A DNA stretch of 64,000 nucleotides from an uncultured Clostridia bacterium (lineage in GTDB: Bacteria; Bacillota; Clostridia; Oscillospirales; Ruminococcaceae), in NCBI GenBank assembly GCA_947627005.1, contig CANQUJ010000006.1, positions 1 through 64,000 of the forward strand. Reading direction: 5' to 3'. The position numbers and the translations under genes are program-made. This document shows, one piece after another, positions 1 to 8,786 of the stretch. How positions within the stretch are numbered: the stretch's first letter is position 1; each line of letters begins with the position of its first letter. Below the pieces are notes generated by a model. That model worked only from the letters and a program-made list of their open reading frames with translations, ran no database searches and was not told where the DNA came from.

Positions 1-246
1 AGAAATCATCAAAAAGGCGGCTTTTTTGCGTGGTTTTCGGGTGAATTTTTCTTGATTTCGCAAATGTGCCAACTTTGCGAAAGGGTTGCTATTTTTAGCC
101 CCCTTTTTTCCCGATGCTCTCCCCTTTCCCGAAAAATTTCTTAAATTTGCGAAATCTTTTAAAAATGTCTTTATTTTTTGGAAGAGATGTGTTATAGTAT
201 ATCATGTACAAGATTATGTGGCAGTACAGAACGGAGGTACAAAATA
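1..246. other. Intergenic region with a promoter candidate for the M15 peptidase gene
   Basis: No gene is seen here. The stretch is AT-rich. A TATAGT box at 193-198 is a plausible -10 for the following gene, and a GGAGGT ribosome binding site lies at 233-238. I see no convincing -35 box. The first 30 bases contain a short GC element followed by six T, which may be the tail of an upstream terminator. Confidence 0.4.
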
Positions 247-1410
247 ATGACTCAAAAATACCGGCCCAAAAAGAGATACAAGATAAAATACAAAAATCTC
301 GCGATTCTCCTCGCTATTCTCCTCATAATTATTTTGCTGATCTCTAAGGGCTGTTCCGCAATCTTCAAAAATAAAGACGACAAGGAAAAGCAAAAAGAAG
401 ACAGCCCGCTCGTCACCGGCGACCTTTTGCCCGACTCTCCCCCGCCCGAAAACCTTAACACCGACCCGACCAAGCAAAGCTACTATCTCTTTACTCCTAT
501 CGAGATGACCCAGTCGCAGCTCGGAAGCGGCAACCTTGTTTTGGTGAACAACAACATTCGCTTCCTTGGCTCCGTCACCGAAGACGACCTCGACGTAGTT
601 CGCGAAAAGAAGAACAGGGCCTACTCCGTCAAAGACTATACCGTGCTCGTTCAGCCGGTCGTTATGGACGCGCTCAACGATATGTTCTTAAGCTTTTACG
701 AGGCCACCGGCAAGGACACCGTTATGGTGAACGCCGGATACAGAACGCTTGAATATCAGCAGCAGCTTTACGACGAAGAGCTTGCCCGGATTGGAGCGGA
801 TTCTTCGACTTTGGTCGCAAAGGCCGGATACAGCGAGCACCACACCGGCCTCGCGGTTGACTTTACAGTCTACGAGGGCGGAAAATACGACCAGTCAAAG
901 CTTGGGACCGGCGACTATGCTTGGATCGACGAAAACGCCCACAAATTCGGCTTCGTGAACAGATACCCCAAGGGGAAAGAGAGCATAACCCTTATCGACA
1001 ACGAGCCTTGGCATTACAGATACGTCGGGGTTCCGCACGCAACCGCGATGAAGGACTACGATCTCTGCCTTGAGCAATACATCGACTACATTAAAAACTA
1101 CACCATCGACTCCGGCTTCCTTTCGGTCACGACCGACGACGGCGCGCAGTATATGATCTATTATACCCCGATGAGCGAGGCCGAAAGCACGAGCGTTTAT
1201 ATTCCTCTTAAAGAAGGGGCCGACACCCCGGACGACAGCTCGGACGACGTCCCTTACCCCTATGAGATCTCGGGCAACAACATCGACGGCTTTATCGTGA
1301 CCTTCAGATTTAAAGAAGGCACCGGTCTGCCGCAGGTAGTCGACCCGGCTGCGACGACTTCTCCGGACGAAAACGCCGAGCCCGAAGCTTCCGAATCCGG
1401 CGAAGAATAA
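247..1410 (+). CDS. Membrane-anchored M15B-family peptidase (VanY/D-Ala-D-Ala carboxypeptidase-like)
   Basis: The product is a predicted extracytoplasmic zinc peptidase that trims D-Ala from peptidoglycan stems. A basic N-terminus is followed by one membrane segment (about residues 18-33), a low-complexity linker, then the peptidase domain. Zinc-site motifs typical of M15B are visible: SEHHTGLAVDF (about 196-206) and EPWHYRY (about 253-259), preceded by VNAGYR. I chose the ATG at 247 because GGAGGT sits 8 bp upstream; a longer reading from 178 would put 23 residues before the membrane anchor and has no ribosome binding site. The C-terminal 100 residues are acidic and of unknown role. Family assignment is firm; the exact substrate is inferred. 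Confidence 0.85.
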   Translation: MTQKYRPKKRYKIKYKNLAILLAILLIIILLISKGCSAIFKNKDDKEKQKEDSPLVTGDLLPDSPPPENLNTDPTKQSYYLFTPIEMTQSQLGSGNLVLVNNNIRFLGSVTEDDLDVVREKKNRAYSVKDYTVLVQPVVMDALNDMFLSFYEATGKDTVMVNAGYRTLEYQQQLYDEELARIGADSSTLVAKAGYSEHHTGLAVDFTVYEGGKYDQSKLGTGDYAWIDENAHKFGFVNRYPKGKESITLIDNEPWHYRYVGVPHATAMKDYDLCLEQYIDYIKNYTIDSGFLSVTTDDGAQYMIYYTPMSEAESTSVYIPLKEGADTPDDSSDDVPYPYEISGNNIDGFIVTFRFKEGTGLPQVVDPAATTSPDENAEPEASESGEE

Positions 1411-1460
1411 GCCTTAGCCAAAAGAAAAAATATATTTAAAATATAAAGGAGTGACCCGAA

Positions 1461-2285
1461 ATGTCGGAATGTACGCACGACTGCTCGACCTGCGGAGAAA
1501 ACTGTCCTTCAAGAAACGCGCAGCAGGATTTTCACGTTGAGCCGCACGAGATGAGCCACATAAAAAAGGTTATAGGAATAGTAAGCGGAAAGGGCGGGGT
1601 CGGAAAGTCCCTCGTGACCTCTATGCTCGCCGTCGAAGCGCAGAGGAGAAACCTTAAAGCCGCGATTTTAGACGCCGATATAACCGGTCCGTCGATCCCG
1701 AAGGCGTTCGGGATCAAAGAAAAGGCGGGCTCGACCGGCGACGCGCTTTTGCCGGTCATCACAAAAACCGGGATCAAAATCATGTCGGTAAACCTTCTTC
1801 TTGAAGACGAGACCCAGCCGGTTGTCTGGCGCGGGCCGGTTATCGCCGGGGTGGTCAAACAGTTCTGGGAAGAGGTCATTTGGGAGGACGTGGACTATAT
1901 GTTCGTCGATATGCCCCCCGGAACCGGCGACGTTCCGCTGACCGTTTTCCAGTCGATACGGCTGGACGGCATAGTCATCGTGACCTCTCCGCAGGAACTC
2001 GTCGGAATGATAGTCGAAAAGGCCGTCAATATGGCGAAGCTTATGGATATCCCGATACTCGGGATAGTCGAAAATATGAGCTTCTTCATATGCCCCGACT
2101 GCGGCGCAAAGCACGAGATCTTCGGCCCGAGCAGAGCGGAAGAGATCGCGAAAAAGATAGGGACCGAAGTTTTGGCGAAGCTGCCCTTTGACAGAGAGCT
2201 TTCAAAGCTTAGCGACTCGGGGCTTATCGAGCTTTACGAAACAAGGGCGATGGAGCCCGCGGCGGACAAAATCTTTAAAGACTAA
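1461..2285 (+). CDS. mrp: Mrp/NBP35-family ATPase, iron-sulfur cluster carrier
   Basis: This is a P-loop NTPase of the Mrp/ApbC/Nbp35 group, which bind and transfer Fe-S clusters in the cytosol. The deviant Walker A motif GKGGVGKS is at about residues 43-50, and DMPPGTGD, a hallmark of the family, follows near 152. The N-terminus is cysteine-rich (CTHDCSTCGENC, residues 4-15), as in Nbp35-like forms. A CxxC pair (CPDC) near residue 211 is the usual dimer-bridging cluster site. An AAAGGAGTGA ribosome binding site precedes the start. The 274-residue length is normal. The next small gene follows after 15 bp and probably shares the transcript. Confidence 0.93.
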   Translation: MSECTHDCSTCGENCPSRNAQQDFHVEPHEMSHIKKVIGIVSGKGGVGKSLVTSMLAVEAQRRNLKAAILDADITGPSIPKAFGIKEKAGSTGDALLPVITKTGIKIMSVNLLLEDETQPVVWRGPVIAGVVKQFWEEVIWEDVDYMFVDMPPGTGDVPLTVFQSIRLDGIVIVTSPQELVGMIVEKAVNMAKLMDIPILGIVENMSFFICPDCGAKHEIFGPSRAEEIAKKIGTEVLAKLPFDRELSKLSDSGLIELYETRAMEPAADKIFKD

Positions 2286-2300
2286 AGAAAGGACTTTAAT

Positions 2301-2558
2301 ATGAGCGAGACGGAATACAGATACGACACCCAGCTTTTGATCGAGGGCGAAAACCTTGACGAAGACGAGATCAACGACTACTTCACCGAAAACTTTAAGG
2401 GCGACTGCCTTTTGGCCGTCGGCGACGAAGACCTTATAAAAATCCACTTCCACACCAACGAGCCCTGGAAGGTTTTGGAATATTGCCGCAGCCTTGGCGA
2501 GATATACGACATCGTAATCGAGGATATGGACAGGCAGTCGCGAGGACTTCACGGTTGA
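2301..2558 (+). CDS. Stand-alone FakA/DAK-type middle domain protein
   Basis: This 85-residue protein ends in a segment (KIHFHTNEPWKVLEY and IVIEDMDRQ, about residues 48-80) that resembles the domain following the DhaL kinase domain in FakA/YloV proteins. In FakA this region lies between the kinase and the FakB-interacting part. Here the kinase domain is absent. Such free-standing versions are, as far as I recall, seen in Clostridia. Its role is unknown; binding a DegV/FakB-type protein is a guess. The gene follows mrp closely and is closed by a strong terminator. Confidence 0.6.
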   Translation: MSETEYRYDTQLLIEGENLDEDEINDYFTENFKGDCLLAVGDEDLIKIHFHTNEPWKVLEYCRSLGEIYDIVIEDMDRQSRGLHG

Positions 2559-2566
2559 CAAAACAA

Positions 2567-2599
2567 CGCCCTTTCCGATAGCGGAGAGGGCGATTTTTT
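2567..2599 (+). terminator. Rho-independent terminator after the mrp operon
   Basis: An 11-bp stem (CGCCCTTTCCG with CGGAGAGGGCG, one G-U pair) and a 4-base loop are followed by six T. It closes the mrp/FakA-like transcript. Confidence 0.9.
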
Positions 2600-2618
2600 A
2601 TGATATTTAGGAGAAAAA

Positions 2619-3218
2619 ATGTACAACATCGAATTTTTGCCCAAAGAAAAATGGCAGGGCTTTGCTTTGAATATGGACTATCAAACGTCCGAATATTACG
2701 ATATGGCGCTATCCGCGGACGAGGGCGGGTTTGAAATGTCTTTAAAAAAGAAGACCGCCGACCCGCCTATCGTCCACACCTCGGAGGAGTACGACTTCCC
2801 CGACTCGCTCTATCAGCAGCATTGGCCGAAGGCGGAGGCATACGGAATTTTCGACGGGGGCGAGCTTATCGGCGCGATAGAGGTCTGGCCGGAGGAATGG
2901 TCGAACCGCCTTGCGGTCACGGAATTGTGGGTTAAGGAGGGATATCGCGGAAAGGGCGCCGGAAAGGCGCTTATGAACAAGGCGAAAGAGATCTGCCGTG
3001 AGCGGGGCAACCGCGCGATAATCCTTGAAACGCAATCCTGCAACTCGAGCGCGATAGGGTTTTACCTCCACGAGGGGTTCGAGCTTATCGGCTTCGACTC
3101 CTGCTGCTACACCAACGCCGACATCGCGCGGCGGGAGGTCAGGCTCGACCTCGGGTGGTTCCCCGAGAATTGGAGAGGCTCCGCGAAAAGGCGCGATGAG
3201 CAGCGAGGCGGCGTATGA
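2619..3218 (+). CDS. GNAT-family N-acetyltransferase
   Basis: The product is a predicted acetyl-CoA-dependent N-acetyltransferase. The acetyl-CoA pyrophosphate-binding motif A is visible as YRGKGAGKALM (about residues 109-119), preceded by the beta-4 strand LAVTELWV. A C-terminal FYLHEGFELIG segment (motif B) follows. The N-terminal 60 residues are less conserved. GGAGAAAAA precedes the ATG. It overlaps the next acetyltransferase gene by 4 bp (ATGA), so the two are translationally coupled. The substrate cannot be inferred. Confidence 0.85.
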   Translation: MYNIEFLPKEKWQGFALNMDYQTSEYYDMALSADEGGFEMSLKKKTADPPIVHTSEEYDFPDSLYQQHWPKAEAYGIFDGGELIGAIEVWPEEWSNRLAVTELWVKEGYRGKGAGKALMNKAKEICRERGNRAIILETQSCNSSAIGFYLHEGFELIGFDSCCYTNADIARREVRLDLGWFPENWRGSAKRRDEQRGGV

Positions 3219-3619
3219 TAAGATATGCGGATATGAGAGACTTTGAAGTCTTAAAGGAAAATGACAAGCACATCTGTGAGGAAGAACTTAAAAATATCCT
3301 GCCGCTTAAAAGGGTTTTGGTTTATTATCAAGACGGCGGCTTCGTCGGCTGGCTTAGATTCGGCCTTTTTTGGGACAATATTCCGTTTATGAATATGCTC
3401 TACATTCTTGAAGAGCACCGAGGCAAGGGCTGCGGAACGGAGCTCGTCTCCTTTTGGGAAAGAGAGATGAAAAACGCAGGCTTCGGCCGGGTTTTGACGT
3501 CGACTCAATCTAACGAGCGGGCGCAGTTTTTCTACCGAAAAATCGGCTATTCCGATTGCGGCGCGCTCTTGCTTCCGGGCGAGCCGTTAGAGATGTTTTT
3601 CATCAAAAATCTGCGGTGA
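3215..3619 (+). CDS. Small GNAT-family N-acetyltransferase
   Basis: This 134-residue single-domain acetyltransferase has the GNAT motif A as HRGKGCGTELV (about residues 69-79) and the FFYRKIGYSDCG element typical of the fold's C-terminal half. It starts inside the stop codon of the upstream acetyltransferase gene. The pair may act in the same detoxification or modification step, but this is inference from position only. Confidence 0.83.
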   Translation: MIRYADMRDFEVLKENDKHICEEELKNILPLKRVLVYYQDGGFVGWLRFGLFWDNIPFMNMLYILEEHRGKGCGTELVSFWEREMKNAGFGRVLTSTQSNERAQFFYRKIGYSDCGALLLPGEPLEMFFIKNLR

Positions 3620-3635
3620 TCAAAGCCCAAGAGCA

Positions 3636-3667
3636 TAAAAAAGCCCCCCTTTGAGGGGGCTTTTTTA
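3636..3667. terminator. Bidirectional terminator between acetyltransferase genes and ppdK
   Basis: AAAAAAGCCCCCC and GGGGGGCTTTTTT flank a short loop, so both strands end in a U-tract. It separates two convergent transcription units. Confidence 0.92.
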
Positions 3668-3680
3668 TGTTTAAGTGCGA

Positions 3681-6314
3681 TTATTCCTTGTCCTTGATAG
3701 CTGCCTGCGCCGCCGCAAGTCTCGCAATCGGGACGCGGAACGGAGAGCAGGAAACGTAGTCGAGGCCGATCTTGTGGCAGAACTCGATGGAAGAAGGATC
3801 GCCGCCGTGCTCGCCGCAGATACCGCAGTGGAGCGAAGGTCTTACCTTCTTGCCGAGGGTTACGGCCATATCCATAAGCTTGCCTACGCCGGTAGTGTCG
3901 AGCCTTGCGAACGGATCGGACTCGTAGATCTTGTTGGCGTAGTAGGCGGGCAGGAACTTGCCGGCGTCGTCTCTTGAGAAGCCGAAGGTCATCTGGGTGA
4001 GGTCGTTGGTGCCGAAGCAGAAGAACTCGGCCTCTTTCGCGATGTCGTCGGCGGTGAGAGCCGCGCGCGGAATCTCGATCATGGTGCCGACCTCATAGTG
4101 GAGGTCAACTCCTGCGGCCTTGATGACTTCGTCGGCGGTCTTTACAACGACGTCCTTGACGAACTTAAGCTCTTTGACTTCGCCTACCAGCGGAATCATG
4201 ATCTCGGGTACGATGTTCCAGTCGGCGTGGCGGGATTTGACCGCGATGGCGGCCTTGATGACGGCCTTGGTCTGCATAACCGCGATCTCGGGATAAGTGA
4301 CGGTAAGGCGGCAGCCGCGGTGACCCATCATCGGGTTGAACTCGTGGAGGTCGTTGATTACCTGGTGGATATAGGCGACGGATTTGCCCTGGGCCTTTGC
4401 GAGAGCCTCGATATCGGCCTCGTCGGTCGGAACAAATTCGTGGAGCGGCGGATCGAGGAAGCGAATGGTGACCGGGTGGCCGCCGAGCGCCTCGAACAGT
4501 CCCTCGAAGTCGGCCTGCTGCATAGGCTCGATCTTAGCGAGAGCGGCTTCGCGCTCTTCGACGGTCTCGGAGCAGATCATCTCTCTGAATGCGCCGATTC
4601 TCGAAGGATCGAAGAACATGTGCTCGGTGCGGCAAAGGCCGATTCCCTGCGCGCCGAAAGCGGCGGCCTGTTTGGCGTCTGCCGGAGTGTCGGCATTGGT
4701 TCTTACGCCCAATTTCTTATACTTGTCGGCCATCTCCATGATCCTGCCGAAGTAGCCGCTGTTCGGGTCAGCCGGGACGGTGGGAATGATCTCTCCGTAG
4801 ATGTTGCCGGTAGAGCCGTCGAGAGAAATGGCGTCGCCCTCGTGATAGGTCTTGCCCGCAAGGGTGAAGCACTTGTTCTCTTCGTCCATCTTGATGTCGC
4901 CGCATCCGGAAACGCAGCAGGTTCCCATTCCTCTCGCTACGACGGCGGCGTGAGAAGTCTGTCCGCCGCGGACGGTGAGAATACCCTGGGAGTATTTCAT
5001 ACCCTCGATGTCTTCGGGAGAGGTCTCGAGTCTAACGAGGACGACCTTTTCTTTGTTCTTGCCGTGCTTAACGGCGTCTTCTGCGGTGAAGACGATGGTT
5101 CCCGCGGCGGCGCCGGGTGAAGCGGCGATACCCTTTCCGACGGGAACAGCCTTTTTAAGGGCGGCGGCGTCGAAGGTCGGGTGAAGGAGCATGTCGAGCG
5201 ACTTGGCGTCGATCTGCATAAGGGCTTCTCTCTCGGTGATCATGCCCTCGTCGATGAGGTCGCATGCGATCTTTATAGCGGCGGCGGCGGTGCGCTTGCC
5301 GTTTCTGGTCTGAAGCATATAGAGCTTCTCGTTCTCAACGGTGAACTCCATATCCTGCATGTCGCGGTAGTGGTTTTCGAGGATCTTGCAGACTTCCTGG
5401 AACTGCTCGTATACCTTCGGGAAGACCTCGGCCATCTTGGCGATGGGCATAGGAGTTCTTACGCCCGCGACGACGTCTTCGCCCTGGGCGTTGGTCAAGA
5501 ACTCGCCCATAAGGCCCTTTTCGCCGGTGGCGGGGTTGCGGGTGAAGGCAACGCCGGTTCCGCAATTGTCGCCCATATTGCCGAATGCCATCATCTGTAC
5601 GTTGACGGCGGTGCCCCAGCTGTACGGAATGTCGTGGTCCATGCGGTAGACGTTGGCTCTCGGGTTGTCCCAAGAGCGGAAGACGGCCTTGATAGCCTCA
5701 AACAGCTGCTCCTTCGGGTCGTCGGGGAAGTCCTTGCCGAGCTGGGCCTTGTATTCGGCCTTGAACTGGTCGGCGAGCTTGTGAAGGTCGTCGGCGTTGA
5801 GCTCGACGTCTTGGGTGACGCCCTTTTCTTCTTTCATCTGGTCGATAAGTTTTTCAAAATACTTCTTGCCGACTTCCATGACGACGTCGGAGAACATCTG
5901 GATGAATCTGCGGTAGCAGTCCCACGCCCAGCGAGGGTTGTTGGACTTCTTGGCGATGACGTTGACGACTTCTTCGTTAAGGCCGAGGTTGAGGATGGTG
6001 TCCATCATACCGGGCATCGAAGCTCTTGCCCCCGAACGGACGGAGACGAGAAGCGGATTCTCTTTGTCGCCGAATTTTTTGCCGGTGATGGTTTCCATCT
6101 TTTCGATGTATTCCATAATTTCGGCCATGATCTCGGGGTTAATCTTGCGGCCGTCCTCATAATACTGGGTGCAGGCCTCGGTAGAAATGGTGAAGCCCTG
6201 AGGGACCGGAAGACCGATATTGGTCATCTCTGCGAGGTTGGCGCCCTTTCCGCCCAAAAGCTCGCGCATGTTGGCGTTGCCTTCGGTGAAAAGGTAACAA
6301 TACTTTTTGCTCAT
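3681..6314 (-). CDS. ppdK: Pyruvate, phosphate dikinase
   Basis: PPDK interconverts pyruvate, ATP and phosphate with phosphoenolpyruvate, AMP and pyrophosphate; in anaerobic Clostridia it usually serves PEP/pyruvate metabolism. At 877 residues it has the family's normal length. The N-terminal nucleotide-binding domain begins GGKGANLAEM. The phosphohistidine domain carries the catalytic motif GGQTSHAAVVARGMG near residue 455. The C-terminal PEP/pyruvate barrel has LCRTEHMFF and the CGICGEHGGDP loop near 829, with the catalytic cysteine. A GGAGGT ribosome binding site lies just upstream of the ATG. It appears monocistronic, ending at a bidirectional terminator. Confidence 0.97.
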   Translation of the reverse strand: MSKKYCYLFTEGNANMRELLGGKGANLAEMTNIGLPVPQGFTISTEACTQYYEDGRKINPEIMAEIMEYIEKMETITGKKFGDKENPLLVSVRSGARASMPGMMDTILNLGLNEEVVNVIAKKSNNPRWAWDCYRRFIQMFSDVVMEVGKKYFEKLIDQMKEEKGVTQDVELNADDLHKLADQFKAEYKAQLGKDFPDDPKEQLFEAIKAVFRSWDNPRANVYRMDHDIPYSWGTAVNVQMMAFGNMGDNCGTGVAFTRNPATGEKGLMGEFLTNAQGEDVVAGVRTPMPIAKMAEVFPKVYEQFQEVCKILENHYRDMQDMEFTVENEKLYMLQTRNGKRTAAAAIKIACDLIDEGMITEREALMQIDAKSLDMLLHPTFDAAALKKAVPVGKGIAASPGAAAGTIVFTAEDAVKHGKNKEKVVLVRLETSPEDIEGMKYSQGILTVRGGQTSHAAVVARGMGTCCVSGCGDIKMDEENKCFTLAGKTYHEGDAISLDGSTGNIYGEIIPTVPADPNSGYFGRIMEMADKYKKLGVRTNADTPADAKQAAAFGAQGIGLCRTEHMFFDPSRIGAFREMICSETVEEREAALAKIEPMQQADFEGLFEALGGHPVTIRFLDPPLHEFVPTDEADIEALAKAQGKSVAYIHQVINDLHEFNPMMGHRGCRLTVTYPEIAVMQTKAVIKAAIAVKSRHADWNIVPEIMIPLVGEVKELKFVKDVVVKTADEVIKAAGVDLHYEVGTMIEIPRAALTADDIAKEAEFFCFGTNDLTQMTFGFSRDDAGKFLPAYYANKIYESDPFARLDTTGVGKLMDMAVTLGKKVRPSLHCGICGEHGGDPSSIEFCHKIGLDYVSCSPFRVPIARLAAAQAAIKDKE

Positions 6315-6384
6315 TTATTTTTTACCTCCAATTGTGTTTATCCGATTCCGCCGAGCATACAATCGCAAAATCGGAGTTATTGAT

Positions 6385-6390
6385 ATTATA
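6385..6390 (-). promoter_or_regulatory. Candidate -10 box for ppdK
   Basis: A perfect TATAAT on the minus strand lies about 70 bp upstream of the ppdK start. The -35 region at the right spacing is poor, so the promoter may be activator-dependent. Confidence 0.5.
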
Positions 6391-6503
6391 ACAGACAAAC
6401 GAAATTTTTTCCATACTCTTTTGGGATTTTTCAGCAAAAAAATGTGCCAAATTACTGCGGTTAAAATTGTGCAATTTTATGCAATCGCGCCTTGAAATTT
6501 CGC

Positions 6504-6532
6504 TTGAAACCGGCGGCGGGTTGAGGTATAAT
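6504..6532 (+). promoter_or_regulatory. Sigma-A promoter for glmU-pth-mfd
   Basis: TTGAAA (6504-6509), a 17-bp spacer and TATAAT (6527-6532). Transcription would start near 6539, leaving a leader of about 150 nt that contains the GC-rich cloverleaf. Confidence 0.8.
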
Positions 6533-6560
6533 AGTCGGTATAGGCGCCGAAGCGCATTGA

Positions 6561-6650
6561 GGCGGAGCCGCGCGCGGGCCGAAGGCCCGCGCCCGCGCCC
6601 CCCGCGGGGGGCGCGGAGGCGCCCGCTTCGCGGGCGCCGGCGGCTCCGCC
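6561..6650. repeat. Cloverleaf-like nested inverted repeats in the glmU leader
   Basis: A perfect 10-bp outer stem (GGCGGAGCCG at 6561-6570 with 6641-6650) encloses three perfect or near-perfect GC hairpins. These are 6572-6580/6584-6592, 6593-6603/6606-6616 and 6618-6626/6630-6638. The whole 90-bp block is almost only G and C, unlike its surroundings. It could be a repeated palindromic DNA element or a structured leader RNA; the sequence does not decide. Confidence 0.75.
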
Positions 6651-6688
6651 GCCGCCAAGGCGCAATTTTTTAAGAACGGGGTAGATTT

Positions 6689-8086
6689 ATGACAAACGCT
6701 GTAATACTCGCGGGAGGGCAGGGCAAAAGAATGAAATCCGACAAGCCCAAGGCGCTGACCGAAATTTTGGGAAAGCCGATTCTCGGCTGGATAATCTCGT
6801 CATTCGAGGCCGCGGGAATAGAAAACATCTGCGTGGTGACCGGCTTCGCGAAGGAATATATAGAAGAATATCTCGGCGGGAAATACAAGACCGCGTATCA
6901 GTCGGAGCGGCTCGGGACCGGCCACGCCGTTATGACGGCCGAGAGCTTTCTGAAAGAAAGCCCCGATGGCGAGACCTTGATCTTTAACGGCGACGCGCCG
7001 TTTATCGACTGCGAGACGATAAAGCAATCCCTTGAATTTCACAGAAAAAGCGGCAGCGCCGTAACCGTCATAACCGCGGAGGTAGACGACCCGACCGGCT
7101 ACGGAAGAATAATCCGCACCGCCGACGGAAAATCGCTTCTTGCGATTCGCGAACAAAAGGACTGTTCCCCCGAGGAGGCCCTTAAAAGAGAGATAAACTC
7201 GGGCTGCTTCTGGTTTGATACAAAATCTCTTATCGAGACTCTGCCGAAGCTCACCCAAAACAACGCCCAGGGCGAATACTACATCACCGACGCGATAGAA
7301 ATTCTGCTGGCAGAGGGCAAGGGCGCCGGGGCTTTCGCCGCCGAAGACAGCGACATCGTCCTCTCCGCCAACGACCGCAAGGGTATGCTTCTTTTAAACG
7401 ACGTCGCGAGAAAGCGGGTTTTAGAAAAACACCTCGAAAACGGCGTTGAGATCATCTGCTCCGAGGGTATCGTCATCTCCCCCGACGCGGTCATCGGCGC
7501 GGGCGCGAAGATTCTTCCGAACACGATAATTTCGGGGCGATGCGTCATCGGCGCTGGGGCGGTCATCGGCCCGAACACCCAGCTTAACGATACGAAGGTC
7601 GGCGAAAGATCTCGCTTGAATAACGTTATGGCGACGGAGGCCGAAGTCGGCGCGGACTGCAACATCGGCCCGTTCGTTCAGCTTAGGCCGAATACCGTAA
7701 TAAAAGACTTCGCGCATGTCGGCGACTTTGTCGAGATAAAAAATTCGACTATCGGCGAGGGAACATCGGTCTCTCACTTCAACTACGTCGGCGACAGCGA
7801 CGTCGGAAAGAACGTAAACTTCGGCTGCGGCTCGCTTACCGCGAACTACGACGGCACCGTTAAATCCCGCTGCGAGATTGGCGACGACTCCTTCATCGGC
7901 TGCAACACCAACCTCGTCGCGCCGGTTAAATTGGGCAGGGCTTCATACACCGCCGCCGGCTCGACAATAACGAAAGATATCCCCGACGGCGCGCTCGGAA
8001 TCGCGAGAAGCCGGCAGGAAAACAAAGAAGGCTTCGCCGAGAAAAAGCTTTCGCGGCACCTTGAAAAAGGCAAAAAATTCAGGTAA
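6689..8086 (+). CDS. glmU: Bifunctional UDP-GlcNAc pyrophosphorylase / glucosamine-1-phosphate acetyltransferase
   Basis: GlmU makes UDP-N-acetylglucosamine, the precursor of peptidoglycan. The N-terminal uridyltransferase domain starts with LAGGQGKRM (residues 7-15), the nucleotide-binding signature, and has a conserved NGDAP metal-binding loop. From about residue 250 the protein is a left-handed beta-helix made of hexapeptide repeats, ending with an acetyltransferase site (HFNYVGDS, GCGSLTANYDG). The 465-residue length is standard. It is first in an apparent operon with pth and mfd, a common order in Firmicutes. Confidence 0.97.
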   Translation: MTNAVILAGGQGKRMKSDKPKALTEILGKPILGWIISSFEAAGIENICVVTGFAKEYIEEYLGGKYKTAYQSERLGTGHAVMTAESFLKESPDGETLIFNGDAPFIDCETIKQSLEFHRKSGSAVTVITAEVDDPTGYGRIIRTADGKSLLAIREQKDCSPEEALKREINSGCFWFDTKSLIETLPKLTQNNAQGEYYITDAIEILLAEGKGAGAFAAEDSDIVLSANDRKGMLLLNDVARKRVLEKHLENGVEIICSEGIVISPDAVIGAGAKILPNTIISGRCVIGAGAVIGPNTQLNDTKVGERSRLNNVMATEAEVGADCNIGPFVQLRPNTVIKDFAHVGDFVEIKNSTIGEGTSVSHFNYVGDSDVGKNVNFGCGSLTANYDGTVKSRCEIGDDSFIGCNTNLVAPVKLGRASYTAAGSTITKDIPDGALGIARSRQENKEGFAEKKLSRHLEKGKKFR

Positions 8087-8162
8087 AATAAGGTTAAAAT
8101 ATCGCGCCACCCCCCTGCCCTTCGGCATGGGGGCGAAAGCGCGTTAAAATAAAGGAGAGAAT
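8087..8162. other. glmU-pth gap with an imperfect hairpin
   Basis: The 76-bp gap contains a C-rich/G-rich imperfect stem (about 8109-8132) with a CTTC loop. There is no U-tract, so it is not a terminator. AAGGAGAG before 8163 is the ribosome binding site of pth. Confidence 0.5.
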
Positions 8163-8786
8163 ATGGGAATTTTTTCTAAATTCAAAAAGAACGAGCCCTC
8201 CGGCCCGATAGAGTGGCTTATAGTCGGCCTCGGCAACCCGGGGGTCAAATATCAGCGGACCCGGCACAACTGCGGCTGGCTTACGATAGACAACCTCGCC
8301 GCGAAAATCGGGGTAGAAGTCACTCGCGCGAAGTTCAAGTCGATGACCGCGGCGGCGGAAATCTCCGGCAAAAAGTGCCTTTTGATGAAGCCGACGACTA
8401 TGATGAACGCCTCGGGCGAGGCGGTGGTCGAGGCGATGAATTTCTATAAACTGCCGATCTCGCGGATAATCGTCATAAGCGACGACGTTTCGCTCGACGT
8501 CGGAAAGATAAGGATACGCAAGCGCGGCTCGGACGGCGGCCAAAAGGGCCTTCGCTCGATAATAACCCTCACCGGCTCGGAGGATTTCGTCAGAATAAGA
8601 ATAGGCGTCGGCGCAAAGCCGCACCCCGACTACGATATGGCGGCTTGGGTTTTATCCGAATTTTCCGACAAAGAAAAGCCCGCGATGTTCGAGGCGTTCG
8701 GCAGGGCGGCCGAGGCGGTAGGGCTTATAGTCGACGGCAAAACCGACGAAGCGATGAATATATTTAACCGGCAGGTGCAGGAATGA
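8163..8786 (+). CDS. pth: Peptidyl-tRNA hydrolase
   Basis: Pth recycles tRNA by hydrolysing peptidyl-tRNA released from stalled ribosomes. GLGNPG (about residues 21-26) and the catalytic histidine in RTRHNCGW (near residue 38) are present, as are KPTTMMNASGEAV and the DD pair near 107. The N-terminus is about 15 residues longer than usual and basic (KFKKNEP), but the ribosome binding site supports this start. Its stop overlaps the mfd start by 4 bp. Confidence 0.95.
   Translation: MGIFSKFKKNEPSGPIEWLIVGLGNPGVKYQRTRHNCGWLTIDNLAAKIGVEVTRAKFKSMTAAAEISGKKCLLMKPTTMMNASGEAVVEAMNFYKLPISRIIVISDDVSLDVGKIRIRKRGSDGGQKGLRSIITLTGSEDFVRIRIGVGAKPHPDYDMAAWVLSEFSDKEKPAMFEAFGRAAEAVGLIVDGKTDEAMNIFNRQVQE

Noticed and set aside
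178-246. Upstream extension of the M15 peptidase gene
   Set aside because: The extension has no ribosome binding site, covers the likely -10 box, and would put 23 residues ahead of the membrane anchor.
4098-6383. Long open frames on the + strand opposite ppdK (340 and 400 codons)
   Set aside because: They are shadows of a highly conserved 877-residue gene, have no ribosome binding sites and code for implausible V/D/L-rich sequences.
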